Origin: Hymenobacter negativus
GTDB taxonomy: Bacteria > Bacteroidota > Bacteroidia > Cytophagales > Hymenobacteraceae
Direction of reading: 5' to 3'
Assembly (NCBI RefSeq): GCF_017571495.1
Contig: NZ_JAGETZ010000001.1
Location: 372,001-436,000, forward strand
Length of the DNA: 64,000 nucleotides
A program made the position numbers and the translations under genes. The notes beneath the pieces were generated by a model. It was not told where the DNA came from, ran no database searches, and was given only the letters and a program-made list of their open reading frames with translations. Of the stretch, positions 33,554 to 40,778 are shown one piece after another; position 1 is the stretch's first letter; each line of letters opens with the position of its first letter.

Positions 33554-33670
33554 AACATCCAGGCCGCAAGCTTGAGCAGCACGGGCACCCGCGTGGTGAC
33601 GGCTGATGCCAATGGCAACTTCAGCGCCGTGGCTGGCCACCGGGAGCCTGCTCACACGCCTGGCAGCTAG
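33554..33670 (+). pseudogene. Remnant of a secreted VGIGT/ADANGN-type protein gene
   Basis: This frame reads SLSSTGTRVVTADANGNFSA and then meets a stop. It resembles residues ~43-60 of the protein encoded at 37313 (LNGSSTRLVQADANGNLTPA). There is no start codon, and the rest of the ~570-base gap before HK1 has no intact gene. It is probably the debris of a paralogue in the same position relative to a sensor kinase gene. Confidence 0.4.
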
Positions 33671-33887
33671 CCTAAGTAGCATGGCTCTTATCACTGGCGC
33701 ATCTCCCGCCGCTTTTGTTGCACCTTCCAGCGCTTGGCCAACGGCGCAGGCTTTTTCAAGTCATGGAGTCAGCTATTTAGCAGCTTTTCTTTCTTGAACA
33801 GGCTGTTGGTGGGCTCTTGAAAATGCTGATGGGCAGATTTGTCTGTTTATTTGCTGGGCTTATCGCATCTTTTCGGGGTCCATTACT

Positions 33888-35939
33888 ATGCTTTTGTTTG
33901 CCCGGTACGGGGTGCTGCTGGCTGGCTTACTGGCCGGCCCCGTAATGGCGCAGGTTCGTTCCGCTGCCCATCCGCTGCCACCGCTGCCCGATAGCCTGCG
34001 CCCGGCCGCGGCTACCGCCCATACACCCACCGCCCGGCTGGCCCTGTACCTGCGCGCCACCGCTGCCTTTGCCACGACCGTCGATTCGGCTCAAACCGTG
34101 GCCTACGCCCAGGCTGCCGATGCCCTGGCCCGGCAGCAAGCCGACTCCGCGGGCGTGGGCCGTGCCCTCAGCCTGCGGGGTTTCCTGCTGCTGCAGGTAG
34201 GGGCCCCCACCGCCGCCGCTCCCCTGCTGCACCGGGCCGAGAAGCTGCTGGGCGAAGCTCCCCTGCGCTGGCAGGCCGCCAACCACGCTTATCTAGCTTG
34301 GCTGCTAGGCGACACCGACCAGCCCCGTCCTGCGCTGGCCTACCTGCGCCGCGCCCATGCCGAGTACGGCCGTCTGCACGATGTGGCCGCCCAGGCCGAG
34401 CTCTCGGGCACGGCCACCGTAGTCTACCTCTACCAGGGCCGGGCCGATTCGGCGGCCTTTGTGCTGCTGCGCGCCGCCCGCCAGCAGCACCGCCTGGGCC
34501 GGGCCGCCGACGAGGCCAATACCCTGGGTAACCTAGCCTCCGTGCTGCACCAGGCTGGCCGCCTGCCCGAAGCCGACCGCTACGCCCACCAAGCCCTGGC
34601 CATGCTGCAGGCCCGCCACGCCGACGAGTTGCTGCCGCCCGTGTATCAAACCCTGGGCAACATTGCCTGGGCCCGCCACCGCCCGGCCGAAGCTGTGGGC
34701 TACTACCGCCAGACCATCCGGGGCCTGCGCCAGCAAAACCAGGAAGGCATCCTCACCTCCTGCTACGGCAGCATCGCGGGGGCTTTCAGCGACCTGGGCC
34801 GGGGCGATTCGGCCATCTACTACCAAACCCTGGCCCTACGCCTGTGCCAGCAGCAGGGCCAGACCACCCAGGTGGCCACCGAGATGAGCTCGCTGGCCGC
34901 CATCTACTTCCATCAGCATCGCCTGCCCGAAGCCGAACACTGGGCCAAAGCCAGCCTGGCCGCGCAGGGCACCAAGCTGCTTCAGAATACCCGCGCCCTG
35001 CTCGTGCTCAGCAGCGTGGCCAAGGACCGGGGTGATTTCCGGGAAGCCCTGCGCTGGCAGGAAAAGGCCCGCCACCTCGAAGAAGACCAGTACAAGCGCC
35101 AAAGCCAGGAAGAGGTGCAGAAGGCCCGCGCCGAGTTTGAAACCGACCGCGCCGAGCAGCAGGTAGCGCTACTCACGGCCCGCACCCGCAGCCAGGCCCA
35201 GGAGGAAGAGCTGCTGCGCCTGCGCGCCCGGCAGCAGGTGGCGCTGGTGGGGCTGCTGGCCCTGTTGGGCCTGGGCCTGGGCATCGGCTTATTTGTGCGC
35301 TACCGCCGCCGGCTGACCGCCCGTCAACTGGCCCACGATGCCGAGTTGCGGACCCAGCTGGCCGCCGACCTGCACGACGACGTGGGCTCGCTGCTCACCC
35401 AAATCAGCCTGCAAAGTGACCTGCTGCGCGAAACGACGGCCGCCCCCGAAGCCACCCTGGCCCGGCTGGAGCGCCTGAGCGACACCAGTCGCCGCGCCGC
35501 CCGCCAGATGGCCGACGTGGTGTGGGGCTTGCACGCCAGCTCGGCCGAGCTGCCCGAGGTGATGATGCACATGCGCGAGCACGCCTACGAAGTGCTTTCG
35601 CCCATTGGCCTGGCCATTGACTTTGCCGTGACCGAGGAGGCCGCCGCGCTGCGCCCCAGCGTGGCCGTGTGCCAAACGCTGTACCTGCTTTTCAAGGAGG
35701 CCCTGCACAACGCCGTGAAGCATGCCCAGGGCGCTACCCAGGTCACCATTCGCCTAAGCCAGGATGGCGGCCAGCTCTGCCTGAACGTGCGCGACAATGC
35801 CCCGGGCCCCGCCGCTACCGCCCGCCCCGGCGGCCACGGCCTCACCAACATGCGCCGCCGGGCCGAGGCCGTGGGCGGAGCCCTCCACATCGTGGCCGAA
35901 ACAGCCGGCTTTCGGCTGGTGGCCTGCCTGCCCGCGTAG
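33888..35939 (+). CDS. TPR-containing HisKA_3 sensor histidine kinase (HK1)
   Basis: This 683-residue protein has a signal peptide (GLLAGPVMAQ). The ~380-residue sensor half is built of TPR-like helix pairs rich in Ala and Gln (LGNLASVLHQAGRLPEADRY, LGNIAWARHRPAEAVGYYRQ). A coiled coil (~400-440) leads to one membrane helix (VALVGLLALLGLGLGIGLFV), then a HisKA_3 dimer domain with the phospho-His H496 in DLHDDVGS. The ATPase follows, with N box KEALHNAVKHA, DNAPG and GHGLTNM. It probably senses something in the periplasm and phosphorylates RR1 and/or RR2. The catalytic half is nearly identical to HK2. Confidence 0.92.
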   Translation: MLLFARYGVLLAGLLAGPVMAQVRSAAHPLPPLPDSLRPAAATAHTPTARLALYLRATAAFATTVDSAQTVAYAQAADALARQQADSAGVGRALSLRGFLLLQVGAPTAAAPLLHRAEKLLGEAPLRWQAANHAYLAWLLGDTDQPRPALAYLRRAHAEYGRLHDVAAQAELSGTATVVYLYQGRADSAAFVLLRAARQQHRLGRAADEANTLGNLASVLHQAGRLPEADRYAHQALAMLQARHADELLPPVYQTLGNIAWARHRPAEAVGYYRQTIRGLRQQNQEGILTSCYGSIAGAFSDLGRGDSAIYYQTLALRLCQQQGQTTQVATEMSSLAAIYFHQHRLPEAEHWAKASLAAQGTKLLQNTRALLVLSSVAKDRGDFREALRWQEKARHLEEDQYKRQSQEEVQKARAEFETDRAEQQVALLTARTRSQAQEEELLRLRARQQVALVGLLALLGLGLGIGLFVRYRRRLTARQLAHDAELRTQLAADLHDDVGSLLTQISLQSDLLRETTAAPEATLARLERLSDTSRRAARQMADVVWGLHASSAELPEVMMHMREHAYEVLSPIGLAIDFAVTEEAAALRPSVAVCQTLYLLFKEALHNAVKHAQGATQVTIRLSQDGGQLCLNVRDNAPGPAATARPGGHGLTNMRRRAEAVGGALHIVAETAGFRLVACLPA

Positions 35940-36011
35940 TGGTGCTGGCACTTCCCAAACGGCTCTGCAACCCGAGCGCTATACTTGTTCTTCTGTTAAT
36001 CCCCTTCCTTT

Positions 36012-36953
36012 ATGTACGACCTCATCGGCGATATTCACGGCCACGCGGCTGAGTTACACCTCATGCTTAACCAGTTGGGCTACGAGCCCGATGCCCAAGG
36101 CATTCACCGCCACCCGGCGGGGCGGCAGGTAATTTTCTTGGGTGATTTTATTGACCGCGGCCCGGCCATTCGCGAAACGCTGCAAGTGGTGCGCGGCATG
36201 GTGGACGGCGGCGCGGCCCTGGCCGTGATGGGCAACCACGAGTACAATGCCCTTGCCTTCTGGACTTTTCACCCCGGCGGCGGGCACCTGCGGCCCCACC
36301 TGCCGCACCACATTCTGCAACACCTCGAAACCATTCGGGCGTTCAGCAGCAAAGAGCTTTTTGCCGAATGGCAGGATTACCTGGCGTGGTTCATGAAGCT
36401 GCCGCTGTTTCTGGAGCTGCCGGGGCTGCGCGTGGTGCACGCCTGCTGGGATGCCCGCTACATTGCTTACCTGCGCGAGCAGCTCCCCGATGCCCGCCTG
36501 ACCGATGACTTTCTTTTGCGCGCCAGCCGAACGGGTTCGGACGAGTTGGCGGCCATCGAAGTCACGCTAAAGGGCCACGAAACCGCGCTACCCGGCAATC
36601 ACCACTTCTTCGACAAAGACGGCCACCGCCGCACCATGGTGCGCACCGCGTGGTGGCGCAACCCCGTGGCGGCCACCTACCACGACTACTTTCTGGAGTC
36701 CATTGAGGCACTGGCCGGCCTGCCGGTAGACGTGGCCGCCCTGCCCGACGCCAGCTACTACCAGGACGAGACGCCCGTCTTCTTCGGCCACTACTGGCTG
36801 CGCGGCGAACCCCGGCTGCTCACGCCGCACTCTGTGTGCCTCGACTACAGCGTGGCCAAGGGCGGCGAGCTGGTGGCCTACCGCTGGCACGGCGAGCAAA
36901 CGCTGACGCCGGACAGCCTGGTACGGGTAGTGGGCCAGCAGGCAGAGCAGTAA
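36012..36953 (+). CDS. Calcineurin-like metallophosphoesterase
   Basis: The 313-residue cytosolic protein has the metal-binding signature of the PPP-type phosphatases: DIHGHAAEL, GDFIDRGP and GNHEYN in order within the first 80 residues, with later His in VVHACWD and FFGHYW. Relatives include bacterial Ser/Thr phosphatases and ApaH-type hydrolases. The substrate is unknown. It starts ~70 bases after HK1, with no terminator visible between them. Confidence 0.88.
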   Translation: MYDLIGDIHGHAAELHLMLNQLGYEPDAQGIHRHPAGRQVIFLGDFIDRGPAIRETLQVVRGMVDGGAALAVMGNHEYNALAFWTFHPGGGHLRPHLPHHILQHLETIRAFSSKELFAEWQDYLAWFMKLPLFLELPGLRVVHACWDARYIAYLREQLPDARLTDDFLLRASRTGSDELAAIEVTLKGHETALPGNHHFFDKDGHRRTMVRTAWWRNPVAATYHDYFLESIEALAGLPVDVAALPDASYYQDETPVFFGHYWLRGEPRLLTPHSVCLDYSVAKGGELVAYRWHGEQTLTPDSLVRVVGQQAEQ

Positions 36954-37245
36954 ACTACCGGGGTTCCCAGCTTCCTCGGTCATCTCCTTTTCATGGCTGG
37001 CTTGATGCTGTGAAGCGCTGGTACCAGCGCAACGATGAAGGATTTATCAGCTTGGCTACCGCTACGCCCCCGCCTTATTTCAACAACGTGCCTGTTGTGG
37101 CTGAGCAGCGCCACTACTACGCTGACTGCTTGAAAAAAACGGAGCAACCTGGAAGCACTGCGCCCCAGCCAATACACGTCGGTACCCGTACCTAAATCAT
37201 TTAGGCACCGTCATTCCTATAGTGCTGCCGCCCGAAAGCAACTCT
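36954..37245 (+). other. Gap with one protein-like open frame lacking a start
   Basis: Frame 36995-37195 reads GWLDAVKRWYQRNDEGFISL and continues ~45 residues, with no usable ATG and no recognised family. It may be the remnant of a lost gene or chance. Nothing else is seen before the promoter at 37246. Confidence 0.25.
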
Positions 37246-37253
37246 TACCTTTG
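37246..37253 (+). promoter_or_regulatory. Candidate -7 promoter element
   Basis: TACCTTTG is a perfect TAnnTTTG match 60 bases before the next ATG, and a terminator-like hairpin follows it. Confidence 0.5.
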
Positions 37254-37257
37254 TAGC

Positions 37258-37289
37258 ATCCCTCGGTCCGATTGGGCCGGGGGATTTTT
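37258..37289 (+). terminator. Terminator-like hairpin inside a 5' untranslated region
   Basis: The imperfect stem ATCCC-T-CGGTCC / GGGCCG-G-GGGAT with a GATT loop ends in six T. It sits between a good -7 element and the ATG of the gene it should serve, so it may be an attenuator or an RNA-stabilising 5' hairpin. It could equally end read-through from upstream. Confidence 0.55.
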
Positions 37290-37312
37290 TGTTTATCACC
37301 ATTCTTCTCTCT

Positions 37313-39004
37313 ATGCCCAACTTCTTCTCTCTTTGGAGCCGTGCGCTATTGCTACTGGCTCTACCTTTTGCTGCGCAGTCCCAAAACGTGGGCATTGGCA
37401 CCACCAGCCCCACCCAGCCGCTCGATGTGAACGGCAACGTGCGGGTGCGCGCCCTCAACGGCAGCAGCACCCGGCTGGTGCAGGCCGATGCCAACGGCAA
37501 CCTGACCCCGGCCTCCGCCCTGTACCCCACCGACGGGGCCGCTGCGGCCCCACTGGCCAGCACCACCCCCGGCCTCAATAACCCGCTGGTGGCCCTGAGC
37601 GGCACCTTGGCCGTGGTGCTCAACCGGGGCGCCAGCTCCCTGAGCCTCTACGACCTGAGCAACCCCAACGCGCCCGTGCTGCGCGGCACCCTCACCGATG
37701 CCACCAACTTGGCCAATGCCCAGGAAGTCGCCACCAACGGCACAGTGGCCGCCGTACTCTGCAACACGGCCAATGGCAATGGCAGCGACATCGGCCTCAC
37801 GCGCCTCTTCACCCTGAGCGGCGGCACGCCCGCGCTGGTCAATACGCTCGTGCCTCCGCCCGGGGCCCTATCAGCCGTCAACGGGGCCATGACCATTCTC
37901 GACAACCGCCTTTTTGCGGTGTATGACAAGGCGGGCAGCCCCGGCGTCTTCAACGTGTACGACATCACAACGCCGGCCACGGCCACCCAGCTGGGCAGCA
38001 GCCTCACGGCCCCCTTCAGCTACACGCCACAAGCGGCAGCGGCGGCGGGCAGCTTCGTGGCGGTGAGCAGCATGTACGGGGGCGTTTCCATCATGAGCGT
38101 GGCCAACCCGGCCGCACCGGTGGCCGTGGGCAACACCGGGTTTCCGGGCTACAATGGCGGCTATGACGTGCCGGTAGCCCTTACTACCTCCACGCTGTGC
38201 TCCCTCACCATCAGCAGCAACACGCTGAATACCTACAGCCTGAGCCCGACCGGCGTGCCCACCTTGCGCAGCACTTTTGCCACTGCCACCACCCCCGTGA
38301 GCGTGGCCCTGAGCGGCAGCCTGGCCTACGTGGCCTGCCGCGTGAGCGGGGCCAATGTGCTCCAGATTATTGACGTGAGCGGCAGCACAGCGGTGTTGCG
38401 CGGCACCGTACCGCTCGACGCGACGGCTAACAACGTTGCCACCACCGGCACCCTCACCGCCGTGGCCAGTGGCGCAGCCGCCAACACGTTGCAGGTTTTT
38501 AATAGCGGCCGGGTGCTCACGGTGGCCCCCGATGGCAGCATCAGCAGCATCCCGGCTCCCAGTGGCACGGCCTTCATCCAGAACCAGACGGCCACCGCCC
38601 AGTCCGGCGGCTTCAACGTGGGCGGCAACGGCACGGTGGGTGGCACGTTGAGCGTGGGCACCAGCGGCACGGCCGGCAAAATATTGACCCCCGGCACCGG
38701 CACCCGCAACATGCTGGCCGTGGCATACGGGCAAATAGGCGGAAATCCTGCTACGCTCTACAGCACTTCGGGCAACTACACGGCTGTGCGCACCAGCACG
38801 GGTGTCTACACCATCACGTTCACAGCGGCCAGCGGATTGAGCGGAGTCAGTACCGCTGGCTACACGGTGCTGGCCTCCTGCATGGGTGGTCCAGGATTCG
38901 CGAACTGTATCGGCTTTGGCACTGGCACCATTACAATCGGCACTTATTCTCCCGGTGGTAGTCAGGTCGACGGCTACTTCTCCTTTGCCGTTTTTGCTCC
39001 CTGA
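37313..39004 (+). CDS. Secreted repeat protein with N-terminal VGIGT domain
   Basis: This 563-residue protein has a signal peptide (LLLLALPFAAQSQ). It begins its mature part with NVGIGTTSPTQPLDVNGNVR, a domain start common in Bacteroidota surface and tail-fibre-like proteins. The body holds about seven blade-like repeats with strands such as VALSGTLAVVLNRG, LYDLSNPNAPVLRGTL and VAVSSMYGGVSIMSVANPAAPV, which suggest an LVIVD-type beta-propeller. A final ~100-residue beta domain (GQIGGNPATLYSTSGNYTAV) follows. No T9SS tail is obvious. The gene ends ~140 bases before RR2, with a terminator between. Confidence 0.72.
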   Translation: MPNFFSLWSRALLLLALPFAAQSQNVGIGTTSPTQPLDVNGNVRVRALNGSSTRLVQADANGNLTPASALYPTDGAAAAPLASTTPGLNNPLVALSGTLAVVLNRGASSLSLYDLSNPNAPVLRGTLTDATNLANAQEVATNGTVAAVLCNTANGNGSDIGLTRLFTLSGGTPALVNTLVPPPGALSAVNGAMTILDNRLFAVYDKAGSPGVFNVYDITTPATATQLGSSLTAPFSYTPQAAAAAGSFVAVSSMYGGVSIMSVANPAAPVAVGNTGFPGYNGGYDVPVALTTSTLCSLTISSNTLNTYSLSPTGVPTLRSTFATATTPVSVALSGSLAYVACRVSGANVLQIIDVSGSTAVLRGTVPLDATANNVATTGTLTAVASGAAANTLQVFNSGRVLTVAPDGSISSIPAPSGTAFIQNQTATAQSGGFNVGGNGTVGGTLSVGTSGTAGKILTPGTGTRNMLAVAYGQIGGNPATLYSTSGNYTAVRTSTGVYTITFTAASGLSGVSTAGYTVLASCMGGPGFANCIGFGTGTITIGTYSPGGSQVDGYFSFAVFAP

Positions 39005-39032
39005 GCGTAGTACTCGGCCTTGCCGTGTTGCG

Positions 39033-39065
39033 AAAGCCTCTGTCCGCTTGGCCGGAGGCTTTTTT
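39033..39065 (+). terminator. Terminator after the VGIGT-domain protein gene
   Basis: The stem AAAGCCTC / GAGGCTTT with further CCG pairing inside is followed by six T in total. Confidence 0.75.
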
Positions 39066-39087
39066 ATAGCGGCCGGATTTTCTGTAA

Positions 39088-39137
39088 AACATACCCGGTC
39101 GTGGCATACCGCGGCGCGGGTTTGGGCTGCACCTTTG
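39088..39137 (+). promoter_or_regulatory. Shared operator/promoter motif, copy 2 (upstream of RR2)
   Basis: AACAT (39088) and CATACC (39105) are both present but four bases further apart than in the other copies. CATACC to TTTG (39134) is again exactly 29 bases. The -7 candidate is CACCTTTG, four bases before the ATG, as at RR1. The right half of the dyad is degraded (GTGG in place of ATGYC). Confidence 0.5.
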
Positions 39138-39141
39138 CGTC

Positions 39142-39816
39142 ATGCAATTCCCCCTCGCACTGGCCATTATTGAAGACCAGGTTTCCATCCGCGAAACCCT
39201 GCACGAGTACCTGAGTGCCCAGCCGGAATTTCGTTGCGTGCTGGTGGTCGATTCCGTCGAAGCGTTTTTGGAGCAGTTGCCCACGGCCGCGGTGCCGCCG
39301 CAGCTTATTCTCTCCGACATTGGCCTGCCGGGTTTGTCGGGCATCAGCGGGCTGCCTCTGATTAAGCAGCAGCTGCCCCAAGCTCAGGTACTCATGCTGA
39401 GCGTATTTGCCGATGCCGAGCGGGTATTTGAGGCGTTGCGGGCCGGGGCCGTGGGCTACCTGCTGAAGAATACACCGCTGGCCCAACTCAAGGAGCACCT
39501 GCTGCAGGTAGCAGCCGGCGGCTCGCCGATGTCCCCCAGCGTGGCGCGCTACGTGGTACAGGCCTTCGCGCAGATTCCGGTTCCGCTGCCACCCAACATT
39601 CCACTCGACGACCTGCTGCCCGCCGAGGCCCTCACGGCGCGGGAGCTGGAAATCGTGCGCGGCATTGAAGATGGCTTGAGTTATAAGCTGATTGCTGAGC
39701 GCCATTTTATCAGCATCGACACCGTACGCAACCACATCCGGGCCGTGTACCGCAAGCTGCAAATCAACTCCAAAAGTGAACTCATGGCCCACGCGCTACG
39801 GCGGCAGCGTCGGTAG
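39142..39816 (+). CDS. NarL/LuxR-type response regulator (RR2), paralogue of RR1
   Basis: The 224-residue protein is aligned with RR1 almost without gaps. It has phospho-acceptor D59 in LSDIGLPG, YLLKNTPLAQLKEHLL unchanged, and recognition helix region TVRNHIRAVYRKLQ unchanged. Differences cluster in the short linker (~135-150) between the two domains. Both proteins should therefore accept phosphate from the same kinases and bind similar DNA. Seen directly: the identity. Inferred: cross-talk and competition for shared operators. Confidence 0.92.
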   Translation: MQFPLALAIIEDQVSIRETLHEYLSAQPEFRCVLVVDSVEAFLEQLPTAAVPPQLILSDIGLPGLSGISGLPLIKQQLPQAQVLMLSVFADAERVFEALRAGAVGYLLKNTPLAQLKEHLLQVAAGGSPMSPSVARYVVQAFAQIPVPLPPNIPLDDLLPAEALTARELEIVRGIEDGLSYKLIAERHFISIDTVRNHIRAVYRKLQINSKSELMAHALRRQRR

Positions 39817-40036
39817 CGAAATACGGGTTGGTCAACCCCTATTGATATCAGTGAAACAACATGCCTCGCAATAATTAGGCACTAAAATTAGGTTTTATCA
39901 CTAAAAAATTAGATTCCACACCGTTTACTAGCAAAAAATAAACATATCCATGTCATACCGCCATGTGCGACTGGAACCGTGCTTTGTCAACAGCAAATTC
40001 TATTCTCACTTTACAGTTAAAATAAGCGGCGGGCGT
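39817..40036 (+). promoter_or_regulatory. Intergenic region with shared operator/promoter motif, copy 3
   Basis: AACATATCCATGTCATACC begins at 39941, with AACAT-N4-ATGTC as a near-dyad. CATACC (39954) is exactly 29 bases before TTTG (39983), and AACAT is 42 bases before it, as in copies 1 and 4. Transcription would start near 39990 and run into gene remnants and then towards the lectin gene at 40779. The rest of this stretch is A+T rich with no gene. Confidence 0.5.
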
Positions 40037-40442
40037 ATGAATCAACTTTACTCGATTATTAATCCCAGGCTGTTGCTGGCCGTGCATCAGGTAGGCACGG
40101 CCAGCCCGAGCGCCCAAACGGGCGACGCCCCTGCCAACGATGGCGCGCTGGAAATGCGCCGCGGCAACATCAGCTCCCCGGTGGTATGCACCGGGCCTCC
40201 GAATCCCCTCACGGCCGGCTTTGGAATATATTCCTCCAAAGCGGCGGGATAGGTAGCCTCTTCCCTCGGCCCCGGCATGGCCTGCCACGCTGCAAGTACC
40301 TACCCTGCTGGGCTGCGTGCTACACTCGTTCGCCAATAATGGCCGCGACCAGGGGAACAACATTCACTACGGGGCCAATGGCAGCTATGGGCTGCGCCAC
40401 ACCATGGCCACGGCGGCCTTCGGGGCACGCTGCGTGGGGTAG
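40037..40442 (+). pseudogene. Probable decayed gene for a surface protein
   Basis: Two protein-like pieces lie in different frames. Frame 40037-40252 starts MNQLYSIINPRLLLAVHQ. Frame 40278-40442 reads HSFANNGRDQGNNIHYGANG and ends AAFGARCVG, recalling the YGANG...TCNNATFGDP endings of Bacteroidota secreted proteins. A frameshift would join them. The presence of a shared promoter motif directly upstream suggests that this was once a regulated target. Confidence 0.4.
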
Positions 40443-40499
40443 TAATTATTGCGCGCCGCTGCTTTTGCACCACTCTTACAATTTCTTACCTCCTACTCA

Positions 40500-40664
40500 A
40501 TGAAAGACTTGGCTTTTATCGGGCGCTGGCTATTGCTGATGGCGCTGCTGGTGCTAGGCCGGCTCACGGCCACTACCCACCGGCCGGCCCTACCCCCCGT
40601 GCCCCCCTTCACATGGTTCCCCTCGGCTACCGCCAATTCCTTACCACAATCCTCATCCGACTAA
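40500..40664 (+). CDS. Possible small membrane-anchored or secreted peptide (54 residues)
   Basis: An ATG frame encodes one hydrophobic helix (FIGRWLLLMALLVLG) followed by a Pro/Thr-rich tail. It could be a small exported protein or the 5' end of a degraded gene. No family is recognised. Confidence 0.28.
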   Translation: MKDLAFIGRWLLLMALLVLGRLTATTHRPALPPVPPFTWFPSATANSLPQSSSD

Positions 40665-40778
40665 CCCGGCTGCAGCCCCTGCCGGCCGGTTGAAGAGCGC
40701 GCCGCAACGGCCCCGTGCAGCTACAACAGCTTAAAAGTCACCGTTATTTTACCCTCTTTATCTTAGTTATTTCCGCTT

